64,000 nucleotides of DNA from Parafannyhessea umbonata (GTDB taxonomy: Bacteria > Actinomycetota > Coriobacteriia > Coriobacteriales > Atopobiaceae), in the NCBI RefSeq assembly GCF_900105025.1, contig NZ_LT629759.1:1302001-1366000 (forward strand). Direction: 5' to 3'. Under the pieces are notes generated by a model that made no database searches, was not told where the DNA came from, and saw only the letters and a list, made by a program, of their open reading frames with translations. Positions 50,465 through 61,027 of this stretch are shown piece after piece (the stretch's first letter is position 1; every line of letters starts with the position of its first letter). A program made the position numbers and the translations under genes.

Positions 50465-52258
50465 CTACTTACGCTTGCGGCCAAAGCGCGCAAGGATGGT
50501 GTTGACGGCGGCGGCCTCCGGCGCCTTCAGCGCGACGGCGAGGCCATACGTCACGAGCACGGCGGGCACGCCCGCGAAGACGCAATACAGGATGCTGCGG
50601 GACATGGAGCCAAGCCACGGACCCGCGAAGCGGTTCAGCAGGGCGAGAAGGACAACGGCCACGGCCGAGCCCGCCAGCCCAAAGACGATGGAACGTAAAA
50701 ACGACGCGAACATGGAGCGAAGCCCGAGCGGGCCGAGCGTGCGGCGCAGGTTGAGGTAGGTCACCACGTCGATTGCGATGAAGAACAGCGTGGACGAGAA
50801 GGCCACGCCCGCAAGCCCCAGCACGCCCGTGAACGCGAAGCAGAACGCAATCTGCACCACGGCGGCCACGATGGACGCGATGGTCAGGAAGATCATCTTG
50901 CGAAGCGACGAGCAGATCTTCTGCAGGTACGTGCTGATGCCGTAGAACGGCAGCGCCGTGGCGAGCCAGCTGAGGTACAAGATCGTGTCCTTCAGGCCCG
51001 CGGAGTCGAACTTGCCGGCCGCGAGGATGGTGATGAGGCCGGGCGCGAACACCACGAGGAACATGGCGAACGGCACCAGCATGAACACGATGCGCTCCGT
51101 GCCAAAGCGCACGGCGCTCTTGAACGCCTCCATGTCACCGCCAGCCACGTAGTCGGAAAGCTCCGTGAACAGCGCGATGGTGATGGGGATGGCGAACACG
51201 GAGTATGGGAGCATGTACCACAGGCGCGCGTAGTACGCGATGGAGGCGCCGGCCGCGGTTATCTGCAGTGCGGACGACGTCTGCACGGCGACCGTCGGGA
51301 ACGACACCACGGTGAGCACGAGCGTGGGCACGCCGATGGAGAGCGTCTCCTTAAGTGCGGGATCGTGCAGGTCTATGTGGAAGCGCAGGTGGATGTTGTG
51401 CCGCCTGATGGAAGGCAGCTGCACCAACACCTGCACGAGCACGCCGAGCGGGTTGCCGATGGCGAGCGCGAGCACCGCAAGCGACTTGTTGGTAGGCACG
51501 AGCAGCGCGTAGATCAAAAACGACGCCGTGCACACGATGTTGTTGAAGATGGGCGCCGCGTTGGACCACAGGTAGTCTCGCTCCGCGTTCAGCACGCCGG
51601 AAACCAGCGAATCCAGTGCGTACAGCACGACCTCCACCACGAAGAACCTGAACAGGTATGCGGAGAGGTCCGCGTCGAAGTCGGCGTTTGCCGAGAAGGA
51701 CTGCGTCCATATGATGAAGCCCGCGAATATCCACGACAGGACCGTGACCACGAGCAGGATGACCGTGACGATCGAAATGAGGTTCGACGCGTACTCGTCC
51801 GCGCCGCGCCTGCCAAGCCGCTTCTTGACGGACATGTACACCGGCAGGAACGCCGTCATGATCATGCCGCCCATGACGAGCTCATACAGCTGGTTCGGCA
51901 GGTTGTTCGCCACGGTGTAGCAGCTCGCGAGCGCCGTGACGCCCAGCGCGTACGCCTGGCCCCACGTGCGGAAGAAGCCCGTGATGCGGCTGATGATGAC
52001 GAGCACGCTCATGAGCGCGGCACTGCGCCCGACGGCGGCCTGTGTCGCGGCCTCGTCCTGCGCGGTCGCGGTGCCAGGCTCCTCCGGATCCTCCACGGCC
52101 ACGACGGAGTCCGCCGCGACGACCGGGTCCGCGGCGGAGATGCGCTCGAGCCGCGTCGTGACGGCGGCGGAGCCCCCACGCATGTGGCGGGCGGGCTCCG
52201 CGAAGCCGACTGTGCTCACGTGCGGGTCGCCCTGGCTGGTGCGAAGATGCTTAGCCAT
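50465..52258 (-). CDS. murJ: Lipid II flippase MurJ (MviN family)
   Basis: 597 residues from ATG 52258. A 95-residue polar N-terminal extension (Ala/Val/Glu-rich) precedes the membrane part, which starts at AALMSVLVIISRITGFFRTWGQAYALG, the classic MurJ motif. About 14 spans follow, ending in a short basic tail (RFGRKRK). Flips lipid II for peptidoglycan synthesis. Its ATG is 7 bp after the hisI stop. Confidence 0.93.
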   Translation of the reverse strand: MAKHLRTSQGDPHVSTVGFAEPARHMRGGSAAVTTRLERISAADPVVAADSVVAVEDPEEPGTATAQDEAATQAAVGRSAALMSVLVIISRITGFFRTWGQAYALGVTALASCYTVANNLPNQLYELVMGGMIMTAFLPVYMSVKKRLGRRGADEYASNLISIVTVILLVVTVLSWIFAGFIIWTQSFSANADFDADLSAYLFRFFVVEVVLYALDSLVSGVLNAERDYLWSNAAPIFNNIVCTASFLIYALLVPTNKSLAVLALAIGNPLGVLVQVLVQLPSIRRHNIHLRFHIDLHDPALKETLSIGVPTLVLTVVSFPTVAVQTSSALQITAAGASIAYYARLWYMLPYSVFAIPITIALFTELSDYVAGGDMEAFKSAVRFGTERIVFMLVPFAMFLVVFAPGLITILAAGKFDSAGLKDTILYLSWLATALPFYGISTYLQKICSSLRKMIFLTIASIVAAVVQIAFCFAFTGVLGLAGVAFSSTLFFIAIDVVTYLNLRRTLGPLGLRSMFASFLRSIVFGLAGSAVAVVLLALLNRFAGPWLGSMSRSILYCVFAGVPAVLVTYGLAVALKAPEAAAVNTILARFGRKRK

Positions 52259-52265
52259 GCGGGGC

Positions 52266-52679
52266 CTACCTATCGGACTCTGCTGCGCCCTCCGCGGGGG
52301 AAAGCTCGCGGAAGAAGCAGCTCCTGTGGCCCGTGTGGCAGGCGGGACCCGGCGAGTCCACCTCGACGAGCAGGGTGTCCGCGTCGCAATCGACGAGCAC
52401 CCGCTTGACCTGCTGCACGTTTCCGCTGGTCGCACCCTTGTTCCACAGCTCCTGGCGGCTGCGCGACCAGAACCACGTCGTCCCGGTCTTGAGCGTGAGG
52501 GCGAGCGACTCCTCGCTCATCCACGCGACCATGAGGACCTCGCCCGTATCGTGCTGCTGCACGACGGCGGGAACGAGGCCGCGCTCGTCGAAGCGCACGG
52601 CGACGTCGCCGAGCGGGACGAGCACGCTCTTCTCGCCTGCGTACGTGTGCTGGCAGTTGCCTTCCTGCGATGCGGACAT
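52266..52679 (-). CDS. hisI: Phosphoribosyl-AMP cyclohydrolase HisI
   Basis: 137 residues; third step of histidine synthesis. Characteristic [38 protein letters not shown] and the zinc cysteines in [12 protein letters not shown] and [13 protein letters not shown]. The HisE (pyrophosphatase) half is not fused and is not in the window. It is separated from the other his genes by a FemX-like gene. Confidence 0.95.
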   Translation of the reverse strand: MSASQEGNCQHTYAGEKSVLVPLGDVAVRFDERGLVPAVVQQHDTGEVLMVAWMSEESLALTLKTGTTWFWSRSRQELWNKGATSGNVQQVKRVLVDCDADTLLVEVDSPGPACHTGHRSCFFRELSPAEGAAESDR

Positions 52680-52688
52680 GGAGCCTCC

Positions 52689-53690
52689 CTAGCCGCGAAC
52701 CTTGTTGAGAATCTTCTTGCCGGCAAGGAGCGACTTGTAGAACGTGGCCCTGACGGGCAGGTCGCGGTCGGGCGAGACGTGCCTGACCTCCTTGCTGAAC
52801 TTGGTCTTGAACGTGTTGAGGGTCATGAGGTCCGGGAACTCCTCCGAGCCTATGCCCATCTGGTCGTAGTCGACGCAGCCCATCTTGCCGAGCGCGCAGC
52901 ACTCGAAGAAGATGAGCCCGTCCGTGGCGAGCGCGCGCTCCTTGCCCGAGCGGCTGGCGCCGTAGTAGCGCACGGCGTGACGGCCGGATATGGTGGCCAT
53001 GGTCCACGTGATGACGCGGCCGTCCACCCTGCCCGCGAAGACGCGGCAGTGCTCGGGGCCAAGGCAACGGATCGTGTTCTCGTAGTCGTCGATCGGCGCG
53101 GGGACGAAGCCGTCGCGCTCGCTGGTCTCGACCATGACGTCGTAGTACTCCGAGAAGGACTTCGCGGCGAGCTCGGTCTCGTCCGCGTAGGTGGCGGGCG
53201 TCTCGCGCAGCGCCTTGCGCACGTCCCTGCGGCCGCGGCCCTTCATGCGCGCGAGGATGTCGTCCTCGGACCCCGTGATGTCAATCACGACGGTCGTGTC
53301 GTACGGCTTCATGGAGAGTGTTGGGTGGCTCACGTCGAGCTCGTGCTCGATGGCAAGGCGCACGAACACGATCTTGCGATCGCGGGCGGAGACGAAGTCG
53401 CGCAGGGCCACCATGGCCTCGCGCTCTTCCTCCTCTGTCAGCTCGCGCGCCCAGACGGGCCCGTGGTGAGAGCGGAGGTAGTGGTATCCGTGCGTCTCGT
53501 AGTCGGTGAAGGCCACGACGCCCAGCGTTTCTCCCTCGTCGCCCTGTATGGCGGCGCAGCCCCAGAACGTGCGCCCCGGGACGGTCTCCTCGTAGCTCGC
53601 CCACTCTGGGGTCTGCTCTATGGGAAGCTCGATGCCAAGGCGGTCTGCCTCGGCCACGAGCTGGTCAAACGTGAGTTCCTTAGCTTGCAT
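52689..53690 (-). CDS. FemAB/FemX-like peptidoglycan bridge aminoacyltransferase
   Basis: 333 residues; GGAGAATGC before ATG. Two GNAT-like halves as in FemABX proteins (PIEQTPEWASYEE ... FWGCAAIQ; SFSEYYDVMVETSERDGF; VRYYGASRSGKERALATDGLIFFECC). These enzymes add amino acids from tRNA to the peptidoglycan side chain. The ATP-grasp gene and murJ nearby suggest one wall-building group. It lies between hisF and hisI. Confidence 0.82.
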   Translation of the reverse strand: MQAKELTFDQLVAEADRLGIELPIEQTPEWASYEETVPGRTFWGCAAIQGDEGETLGVVAFTDYETHGYHYLRSHHGPVWARELTEEEEREAMVALRDFVSARDRKIVFVRLAIEHELDVSHPTLSMKPYDTTVVIDITGSEDDILARMKGRGRRDVRKALRETPATYADETELAAKSFSEYYDVMVETSERDGFVPAPIDDYENTIRCLGPEHCRVFAGRVDGRVITWTMATISGRHAVRYYGASRSGKERALATDGLIFFECCALGKMGCVDYDQMGIGSEEFPDLMTLNTFKTKFSKEVRHVSPDRDLPVRATFYKSLLAGKKILNKVRG

Positions 53691-53788
53691 GCATTCTCCA
53701 GCCGCTTGCAGCCCAAACTTCTTGCATCAAGCCATTTTAAGATGCGGCAGGCGACGGGACGGCAAATGCGCCGTAGCTTCATAAGTGT

Positions 53789-53829
53789 TGCGCCAGAAAC
53801 GGCGTATGGAATATGCGGCCTCTGGCGCA
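53789..53829. other. Long imperfect hairpin after hisF
   Basis: Arms TGCGCCAGA and TCTGGCGCA with a partly paired inner part, in the 150-bp gap between hisF and the FemX-like gene. No T-run; it may weaken read-through from the his operon. Confidence 0.5.
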
Positions 53830-53840
53830 CCGACGCCACG

Positions 53841-54611
53841 CTAGAAGTCCAGGCGCACGGGGATGCCCTGGCTGGCCATGTACTCCTTCACCTGACGGAT
53901 GGTGTAGGTACCGAAGTGGAACACGCTTGCCGCAAGCACGGCGTCCGCCTCGCCGTCGATGATGCCCTCGGCGAAGTGCTCGAGCTTCCCGACTCCGCCG
54001 GATGCGATCACGGGAATGGGCACCGCGCGAGCCACGGCACGCGTGAGGGGTATGTCGAATCCGTCCTTGGTTCCGTCGCGGTCCATGCTGGTGAGGAGAA
54101 TCTCACCGGCACCGCGACGCGCGGCCTCCTCCGCCCACGCGACGGCATCGATGCCCGTGGGCTTGCGCCCCCCGGCGGTGTACACTTCCCACTTGTCGCC
54201 CTTGCCCTCGACGTGGCGGGCGTCTATCGCCACGACGACCGCCTGGCTTCCGAAGGCGGACGCCGCGGCCGTGATGAGCCCCGGGTCGCGCACTGCGGCC
54301 GAGTTGACGGACACCTTGTCCGCACCGGCGGATATCATCGTCCTCATGCCCGCAACGTCACGGAAGCCGCCGCCCACCGTGTAGGGGATGCGGAGCTGCT
54401 CGGCGGCGCGAGACGCAAGCTCGACGGTGGTGGACCTGTCGTCCGACGTGGCCGTGATGTCCAGAAACACGACCTCGTCCGCACCCTCCAGGTCGTAGGT
54501 GCTCGCGAGCTCGACCGGGTCGCCCGCGTCGCGCAGGCTCACGAAGTTGACACCCTTGACGACACGGCCGTCCTTCACGTCCAGGCATGGGATGACGCGC
54601 TTGGTAAGCAT
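53841..54611 (-). CDS. hisF: Imidazole glycerol phosphate synthase subunit HisF
   Basis: 256 residues. Cyclase half of the enzyme. N-terminal catalytic Asp in [16 protein letters not shown] and C-terminal [16 protein letters not shown]; phosphate sites [10 protein letters not shown] and [13 protein letters not shown]. Pairs with HisH. It is the last gene of the continuous his block. Confidence 0.96.
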   Translation of the reverse strand: MLTKRVIPCLDVKDGRVVKGVNFVSLRDAGDPVELASTYDLEGADEVVFLDITATSDDRSTTVELASRAAEQLRIPYTVGGGFRDVAGMRTMISAGADKVSVNSAAVRDPGLITAAASAFGSQAVVVAIDARHVEGKGDKWEVYTAGGRKPTGIDAVAWAEEAARRGAGEILLTSMDRDGTKDGFDIPLTRAVARAVPIPVIASGGVGKLEHFAEGIIDGEADAVLAASVFHFGTYTIRQVKEYMASQGIPVRLDF

Positions 54612-54625
54612 GTGCGAATCTCCTC

Positions 54626-55369
54626 TCAGTCTCGACGCCCAGCGGCGGCGAGCGCATCTTCGAGCGTGAAGCTCCCCTCGTACAGGGCGCGACCCGTGAT
54701 GGCGCCCTCTATCACGTCGGAGCCAAGGGCCGCAAGCGCGCGGATGTCATCGAGGGTCGCGATGCCGCCCGACGCGACGACGGGAAAGCCCGCAACCCTG
54801 GCGATGTGCCTGTAGGCGTCGACATCGACCCCCGTCTGCATGCCGTCACGAGATATGTCCGTGAATACGAGGTGCCGGTAGCCGAGGTCTGCGAGATGGG
54901 CGACGAGCGTGTCCGCCGCGATTCCCTCCCCGTCGCGCCAGCCGTCCACGCGGACCTCGCCGTCGCGTGCCGCTACGTCCGCGACCACGTGCTCGGGGAA
55001 CAGGCGCGCCGCCTCTCCCGCGAACTCCGGGTCGCGCACGAGCGCCGTACCGATGGCGATGCGCCTCGCGCCGGCGTCCACTAGTCTGCGCACGGCATTC
55101 ATGTCGCGCACGCCGCCGCCCGTGTCGACGTCTATCACGCCCAGGGAGCAGATGTCCGCGATGGCCCGATGGTTCTTCTCGACCGCCTCCGCGTCCTCGC
55201 GAAACGCCGAGGAGAGGTCCACGACATGCACCCATCTGGCTCCACGCGCGGCAAAGTCCCTTGCGACCGCAACCGGATCGGTCGAGTACACGTCCATCTG
55301 CGAGCGGTCACCACGCCGGAGACGGACGACCTGTCCCGCGACGAGATCTATGGCAGGAAAGAGAATCAT
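54626..55369 (-). CDS. hisA: Phosphoribosylformimino-5-aminoimidazole carboxamide ribotide isomerase HisA
   Basis: 247 residues, beta-alpha barrel. Catalytic Asp in [19 protein letters not shown] and in [15 protein letters not shown]; phosphate loop [12 protein letters not shown]. Fourth step of histidine synthesis. It starts 3 bp after hisH. Confidence 0.96.
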   Translation of the reverse strand: MILFPAIDLVAGQVVRLRRGDRSQMDVYSTDPVAVARDFAARGARWVHVVDLSSAFREDAEAVEKNHRAIADICSLGVIDVDTGGGVRDMNAVRRLVDAGARRIAIGTALVRDPEFAGEAARLFPEHVVADVAARDGEVRVDGWRDGEGIAADTLVAHLADLGYRHLVFTDISRDGMQTGVDVDAYRHIARVAGFPVVASGGIATLDDIRALAALGSDVIEGAITGRALYEGSFTLEDALAAAGRRD

Positions 55370-55372
55370 GCG

Positions 55373-56032
55373 CTAGCCCCTGACGATGTCGACGAAGTTC
55401 TGCAGGATCTTGAGGCCGGCACGCGAGGACTTCTCCGGATGGAACTGTACGCCGAATACGTTGTCCTTCCAGATTGCCGACGTGAAGGAACGCGTGTAGT
55501 GCGTCCGCATGATGACGTCCCTCACGTCCACGTCGTCCGCGAGCGCGTAGGAATGCGTGAAGTAGAAGTTCGCGCCCTCCGGAACGTCCACCAGAAGCGG
55601 GCAGACCCGGCCGTTCTGGGTGAGGTATGCCTGGTCCCATCCCACGTGCGGAACCTTCAGCTTCGTCGACTCGAGACGCGTGACCGAGCCTTCGAGCACA
55701 CCGAGGCCCGGAACCCACTCGCCGCCGAAGGACGAGTTCTGGGCATGCTCCGTCCCACGCTCGAACAGGAGCTGGAGGCCCAGACAGATGCCAAGGAACG
55801 GAACCCCGTTCCCAATGGCGGCTACGACCGCGTCTGCCTGGCCCGTACTCCTCATGTACGCGAGCGCATCCTCGAAGCTGCCCACGCCGGGCAGGATGAT
55901 GCCGCGAGACCCGCGGATGTCGGACGGGTCGTCCGAGACGTACGCGGACCCACCCGCGGCACCGAGCCCCCTGACGACGCTCTGGAGGTTTCCCTTGTGG
56001 TAGTCGACGACGACAATGTCTCCCGTGATCAT
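55373..56032 (-). CDS. hisH: Imidazole glycerol phosphate synthase subunit HisH
   Basis: 219 residues from ATG 56032, overlapping the hisB stop by one base. Class I glutamine amidotransferase: Cys in FLGICLGLQLLF, His-x-Glu in FGVQFHPEKSS. Supplies ammonia to HisF. Confidence 0.95.
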   Translation of the reverse strand: MITGDIVVVDYHKGNLQSVVRGLGAAGGSAYVSDDPSDIRGSRGIILPGVGSFEDALAYMRSTGQADAVVAAIGNGVPFLGICLGLQLLFERGTEHAQNSSFGGEWVPGLGVLEGSVTRLESTKLKVPHVGWDQAYLTQNGRVCPLLVDVPEGANFYFTHSYALADDVDVRDVIMRTHYTRSFTSAIWKDNVFGVQFHPEKSSRAGLKILQNFVDIVRG

Positions 56033-56619
56033 CACAGGCTCCCCTTCGTTGACGGAACGCCGTGCACGCGCGGGTCGATCTCGACGGCCGCGCGAATGGC
56101 GCGCGCAACTGCCTTGAACGCGCACTCGAGGATGTGATGCGCGTTTTCGCCTGCAATCTCCCTCACGTGAAGGGTGATGCCCGCATCGCGCGCGAACCCC
56201 TGGAAGAACTCGTGGCCGAGCTCGGTATCGAACGTGCCGACCTTCTGCGCGGCTATGGGAACGTCCCAGTACAGCTCTCCGCGGCCGCTCACGTCTATCG
56301 CCGCAAGCACCAGCGCCTCGTCCATGGGGACCGTCACGTCCGAGAAGCGCGTGATGCCGCTCTTGTCGCCTAGCGCCTGGGCAAGGGCCTGACCAAGCAC
56401 GATGCCCACGTCCTCGACCGTGTGATGGTCGTCGACCCACGTGTCGCCGGTCGCGTGGACCGTGAGGTCACAGAGCGAATGCCTCCCGAGGGCGCTTAGC
56501 ATGTGGTCAAAGAAGCCCACTCCCGTGGAGATGTCGCACGCACCCGTTCCGTCCAGGTCAAGCGTCACCGTGATGTCCGTCTCCCCCGTCTTGCGGGTGA
56601 CGGTGGCCGATCTTGCCAT
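56032..56619 (-). CDS. hisB: Imidazoleglycerol-phosphate dehydratase HisB
   Basis: 195 residues, the single-domain dehydratase without the phosphatase half. Metal-binding repeats: [60 protein letters not shown] precedes ATG. Confidence 0.96.
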   Translation of the reverse strand: MARSATVTRKTGETDITVTLDLDGTGACDISTGVGFFDHMLSALGRHSLCDLTVHATGDTWVDDHHTVEDVGIVLGQALAQALGDKSGITRFSDVTVPMDEALVLAAIDVSGRGELYWDVPIAAQKVGTFDTELGHEFFQGFARDAGITLHVREIAGENAHHILECAFKAVARAIRAAVEIDPRVHGVPSTKGSL

Positions 56620-56620
56620 G

Positions 56621-57718
56621 CTATTCCCCCTTCAGAAGTTGTCGCAGCGCATCGAGAAGAGCGTCGTTCTCGTCTGGCATCCCCACGGTGATGCGCAGGC
56701 AGTCCCTTAGCCCTGGCGCGGACGAGAAGTCGCGTACGAGAATGGAGAACTCGTCGCGCAGGCGGTTGCGCACCACATGGGCGTCGGGCATCCTGACGAG
56801 CAGGAAATTCGCCGCACTCGGCCATACCGTCACGCCAAGGTCCTCCATGGTGGCAAGCTCGTCCAGCAGGCGATCGCGCTCCGACGCAATGCTCGCAATC
56901 GTCGGCCCGAATGACTTGCGGTTCTTCACCGCGGCAAGCCCAGCGGCCTGAGAGAACACGTTCACGGAGTATGGCTGCCTCACCGCCGCAAGGGCATTCA
57001 CGACGGACGGGCTCGCCAGCACGTAGCCTATGCGCCCTCCCGCGAGGCAGAATGCCTTCGACAGCGTGTGCAAGACCGCAAGGTTGTCGTACTCCGCAAG
57101 GAGCGGCTCCGCCGAAGACCCGTCCGGCGCGAACTCCATGTATGCCTCGTCCAACAGGACTATGCCAGGACATGCCTCGCACAACCTTCGCGTCTGCTCG
57201 ATGGGAAAGAGGTTTCCCGTCGGGTTGTTCGGAGACGTCACCACAACGATGCTCGCGCGGGAGGCCGCCTCCGCCAATGCGTCCGCATCGCACTCGAACG
57301 TGTCGGGGTTGCGCGGGACGTCCACGACCGTCGTCTCGACGAGCTCCGCGTACAGGCGGTACACCGAGAACGTGGGCTCGCAGCTCACGAGCACGTGGTC
57401 ACGCCCGCCAAAAGCGAGGAAGAGGTTGAACAGCAGCTCGTCGCCGCCATTTCCAACGATCACGTGATCTTCCCCGACGCCATGCCAGCGGGCGAGCTCG
57501 GATCTGAGCTCGTTCGAGAGGGGCTGCGGATAGCGGTTCGTCACCGCGTCGCATAGCCCCCTGTCGACGGCCGCCTTGACCTCCGGCGGCATGCCGTATG
57601 TGTTCTCGTTCGCCGAGAGGTTTATCCTCACCTGAGAGAACGCCGGATCATACGGCTCAAGCGCCGCGGCCGACGGCCTCATGACGGCACGAATCCTGTC
57701 TGAGATGCCTTGGGGCAC
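56621..57718 (-). CDS. hisC: Histidinol-phosphate aminotransferase HisC
   Basis: 365 residues from GTG 57718, which has AGGAGGAG 5-6 nt upstream; a further GTG at 57733 lies before this site. PLP fold type [17 protein letters not shown], the Lys in [17 protein letters not shown], Arg in FLLVRMPD. The stop is one base from the hisB start. Confidence 0.93.
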   Translation of the reverse strand: MPQGISDRIRAVMRPSAAALEPYDPAFSQVRINLSANENTYGMPPEVKAAVDRGLCDAVTNRYPQPLSNELRSELARWHGVGEDHVIVGNGGDELLFNLFLAFGGRDHVLVSCEPTFSVYRLYAELVETTVVDVPRNPDTFECDADALAEAASRASIVVVTSPNNPTGNLFPIEQTRRLCEACPGIVLLDEAYMEFAPDGSSAEPLLAEYDNLAVLHTLSKAFCLAGGRIGYVLASPSVVNALAAVRQPYSVNVFSQAAGLAAVKNRKSFGPTIASIASERDRLLDELATMEDLGVTVWPSAANFLLVRMPDAHVVRNRLRDEFSILVRDFSSAPGLRDCLRITVGMPDENDALLDALRQLLKGE

Positions 57719-57759
57719 GATGCTCCTCCTCACGTCCCATGTTTCTGCCGCCTCGCAGC

Positions 57760-59157
57760 CTAGTCCCTGCCGCCTTCAAGGTTGGGGACGCCCGGCTCCT
57801 CAAGCTTACGCGGCCACGCGGTCGCCATCGCATCCGCACACGCGGCGGTAACGTCAGAGAAACGCTCCGTTTTCTCTTCGAGCAACTTACGACGCATTCC
57901 GACGGAAAGGGCGTGGGCCCACAGGCCCTCCGCCTGGGCAAGCGCCTGCACCGCCGGGCCATCCGCCGCAAGTCCCTGGGGCGTGTACGAGATGACGCTC
58001 GAACGCTTCTGGAAGTCGTAGACACCAAGGGGATTCGAGAAGACCGCAGTGCCGCCGGTCGGAAGCGTGTGGTTTGGCCCGGCGACATAGTCTCCCAGCG
58101 GCTCCGACGACCAGGGTCCCACGAATATCGCACCCGCATTCTGGATGCGACCGAGGAGGTCGAACGCCTGCGCGCAGTGAAGTTCCAGGTGCTCCGGCGC
58201 AATCAGGTTTACCGCGTCGATCGCCGCGTCGAGGCTATCGGTACTGACGACGAGGCCGTGTTCGAGCGAGGCTCGCGTGATCTTCTCGCGCGGGCTCTGT
58301 CCTGCCAGGATGTCAATGGCCGCCTCGACCTCCTCCGCAAGCGAAGGGGCATCGGTAACCAGGTAGCACGTGGCAAGAGGATCGTGCTCCGCCTGTGCCA
58401 TGAGGTCCGCCGCAACGACGGCCGGTTCCGCGGTTGCGTCCGCGAGCACGCAGACCTCAGAGGGGCCTGCGACCATGTCGATACCCACGTCGCCGGAGAC
58501 GTAGCGCTTCGCCGCCGCAACGTAGGCGTTGCCGGGTCCCACGATCTTAGCGACCTTCGGGATGGACTCGGTGCCGTAGGCAACAGCGCCTATCGCCTGT
58601 GCGCCTCCCACGGCATACACCTCGTCGACGCCGGCGACTGCCGCCGCCGCAAGCGTGTACGCCGAAAGCGAACCGTCCCTCTGGGGCGGGGTGACCATGA
58701 TCACGCGCGGGACGCCCGCAACCTTTGCCGGCACGGTATCCATGAGCACCGTAGACGGATACTGCGCGCGGCCGCCGGGAACGTACACCGCGACAGAGGG
58801 AACCGGCGTCACCTTTACGCCGAGGATGGTGCCGTCCTCCCTCGTCGTGAACCACGACTGCTCGCGCTCACGCTCGTGGAAGTCGCGAATCTGACGATAG
58901 GCGCGTTTGAGGGACTCGAGGAACTCGGGGTCGACCATGTCAAGCGCGCCTTTAACGACCTCGTCGGGGACGCGGAAGCTCTTGGGGCATGCGCCATCGA
59001 ACTTCAAGCAGAAGTCGCGGACCGCAGCATCCTTCCCCTCCCGGACTGCGTCTACAATCTGCTGGGCGGAGTCCATGATCTCCTTTGGCAGTGCGCCCTG
59101 ACGCATGAGATCTTTCTGCTGAAGCCTCTGCTCGCCGGAAAGCGTTACGTTTCTCAT
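57760..59157 (-). CDS. hisD: Histidinol dehydrogenase HisD
   Basis: 465 residues from ATG 59157 (AAGGAGA upstream). Zinc-dependent final enzyme: VAVYVPGGRAQYPSTVLM, GPGNAYVAAAKRYV, AGPSEVCVLAD, and the His pair in APEHLELHCAQ. It ends 42 bp before hisC. Confidence 0.96.
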   Translation of the reverse strand: MRNVTLSGEQRLQQKDLMRQGALPKEIMDSAQQIVDAVREGKDAAVRDFCLKFDGACPKSFRVPDEVVKGALDMVDPEFLESLKRAYRQIRDFHEREREQSWFTTREDGTILGVKVTPVPSVAVYVPGGRAQYPSTVLMDTVPAKVAGVPRVIMVTPPQRDGSLSAYTLAAAAVAGVDEVYAVGGAQAIGAVAYGTESIPKVAKIVGPGNAYVAAAKRYVSGDVGIDMVAGPSEVCVLADATAEPAVVAADLMAQAEHDPLATCYLVTDAPSLAEEVEAAIDILAGQSPREKITRASLEHGLVVSTDSLDAAIDAVNLIAPEHLELHCAQAFDLLGRIQNAGAIFVGPWSSEPLGDYVAGPNHTLPTGGTAVFSNPLGVYDFQKRSSVISYTPQGLAADGPAVQALAQAEGLWAHALSVGMRRKLLEEKTERFSDVTAACADAMATAWPRKLEEPGVPNLEGGRD

Positions 59158-59167
59158 GGCATTCTCC

Positions 59168-60835
59168 TTAGTGGTCTGCCGCAACGACCTGGGCGAGCCT
59201 TGCCGCGAGGTCGCGGATGCGAGTGTCGTAGCGATATGCCGCCGGTCCCGAGAAGAACCGCGCGGTGCAGTTCATAACCTCGTCCACAATGACGAGGTCA
59301 TTCTCGGCAAGAGTTGTTCCCGTCGCCGTGATGTCCACGATTCGGTCGGTCATGCCGACGATAGGACCAAGCTCGATGTTGCCATGCAGCTGCACGATAT
59401 CGACCTGCTGGCCGATGCGGTCGTAGTAGCTCTGGGTGATCCTGGGATACTTCGTAGCCACGCGGACCGTGCCGCGCCAGCTGTACGCATCCTCCGCGGC
59501 ACCGGCCTTGGACCTCGGCTCCGCCACGACGAAGCGGCAGCCACCGCATCGCAGGTCCACGAGCTGGATGAGGTCATGGTTCGCCTCGAATATGGAGTCA
59601 TAGCCGCAGATGCCACAATCGGCGCCACCATGCGCCACGAAGGCGGGCGCGTCTTGCGCTCGGACAATGACGTACTCGTAGTCACCTTCGCGAACGATGA
59701 GCTTGCGCCCCAGGTCGCGAAGGCTATCCGTGGGCAGGCCAGCCGACTCCAACACGCGCACCGCGTCCTTGAAGAGCGAGCCCTTCGGCACGGCAATCCT
59801 CAACGGCCTCTCCGACAGGCTCACATCCGAGCTTACGACGCCGCTCTCGCCCTGCTCACCCAGAATCTCCTGCAGACGCTCGAGGGAGAGGGCGAAGCCG
59901 CAGGATGCCACGTTCGGCCTGCCGAAGTTCGCGAGCACCGCATCATAGCGGCCACCGGAAGCGATCGAGGCGGTAATGCCCTCGGCGTAGCCCTTGAAGA
60001 TGATGCCCGTATAGTAGTCGAAGGAGTTCGCGATCGAGAAGTCGAAGGTGAGGCGCCCTTCTTCGACGAGGTCCGCAAGCGACGAGACGAGCGCACGCAG
60101 CTCGCTCGTTCCCCGGTCGGCCACTGGTATGCCGGCTGCGTCGAGAAGCACGTCGGCCTCCTCGATTACGCTCGAATCGCCAGCAAGGCGGGGAATCCTC
60201 CTCAGCGCCTCTCGAACGGACGGGTCGAGCTCGGTCGAGTCGACGAGCTCGTCCAGGCTCACGAGATCGGACTCGTGAGCGAGCCTTAGCGCCCTATCCT
60301 CGAACTCACTCGAAGGGGACCGACGAGCAAGCAGCGCCTTCAGGGGCAAGACGGAACCGCAAACGATGCGCCAGGCTGGCGCCTCCAGCGCATCGAGCGT
60401 CTCGGCAAGCAGAGAGACAACCTCGGTCTCGGGAAGGGTGCCTCCACCATCCGCGCCGAAATACTCGACGCCAAGCTGGGTGAACTGACGCGGCTGTCCC
60501 TTGAGCGTCGACTCCTCGCGCACGACCGGAGCAGCGTAGCGCAGGCGGAGCGGAAGGTCGTCCGCGCTGGTCCTGGCGGAAACCATGCGAGCTATGGGAA
60601 GCGTAAGGTCAGGCCTCACCATGAGGAGGCTGCCGTCACCATCGAAGAGCTGGAATGGAGAGTCCTGGAGCTTGCCTCCAAGCGAGAGCAGGTTCCTGTC
60701 CTCTATAAGGGGCGTCTCGACCGGCAGGTACCCATGACGCGAGAAGCACTCGCGCACCGTACCAGTGATGCGCTCTCGCGCGAGCGCCTCCGTAGGTAGA
60801 ATGTCCCTAAAGCCACGTGGGGTCACTGCCGACAT
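59168..60835 (-). CDS. hisG: HisZ-HisG fusion: ATP phosphoribosyltransferase with regulatory domain
   Basis: 555 residues from ATG 60835. Residues about 1-335 are HisZ, a catalytically inactive histidyl-tRNA-synthetase-like chain (TPRGFRDILPTEA, MVRPDLTLPIARMV, GGRYDAVLANFGRP). From about 345 a short-form HisG follows (RPLRIAVPKGSLFKDAVRVLE, VDITATGTTLAENDL with the PRPP loop). Short HisG needs HisZ for activity and histidine feedback; normally they are separate proteins. First gene of the his operon. A frame-based start at 60928 is rejected because the extra residues do not match HisZ. Confidence 0.93.
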   Translation of the reverse strand: MSAVTPRGFRDILPTEALARERITGTVRECFSRHGYLPVETPLIEDRNLLSLGGKLQDSPFQLFDGDGSLLMVRPDLTLPIARMVSARTSADDLPLRLRYAAPVVREESTLKGQPRQFTQLGVEYFGADGGGTLPETEVVSLLAETLDALEAPAWRIVCGSVLPLKALLARRSPSSEFEDRALRLAHESDLVSLDELVDSTELDPSVREALRRIPRLAGDSSVIEEADVLLDAAGIPVADRGTSELRALVSSLADLVEEGRLTFDFSIANSFDYYTGIIFKGYAEGITASIASGGRYDAVLANFGRPNVASCGFALSLERLQEILGEQGESGVVSSDVSLSERPLRIAVPKGSLFKDAVRVLESAGLPTDSLRDLGRKLIVREGDYEYVIVRAQDAPAFVAHGGADCGICGYDSIFEANHDLIQLVDLRCGGCRFVVAEPRSKAGAAEDAYSWRGTVRVATKYPRITQSYYDRIGQQVDIVQLHGNIELGPIVGMTDRIVDITATGTTLAENDLVIVDEVMNCTARFFSGPAAYRYDTRIRDLAARLAQVVAADH

Positions 60836-61027
60836 CGTCCCGTTCCTCTCGCCCGCGCGGCCCGACTCTACGCCTGTGCCGCATGGCAGAAATAGAATGC
60901 CTGACTTGAAGTGCGAGTACTTTATCACACTAAAGTGAACCTAGGTGATGCCAAAGAAAACGGTAACGCCCGTGAAACGTATTGCGTTAGAGTGATCCAA
61001 CGGCCTGCGAGGACCTCGAAAGGGCCG
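60836..61027. other. Upstream region of the his operon
   Basis: 192 bp without a gene. It holds GATAAAGT-like AT-rich sequence around 60920-60935 that may be part of a promoter. I do not see a T-box, a His-rich leader peptide or a clear riboswitch. Confidence 0.4.

Noticed and set aside
60836-61027. A T-box or histidine leader before the his operon
   Set aside because: No His-codon run, specifier-loop layout or terminator/antiterminator pair could be recognised.
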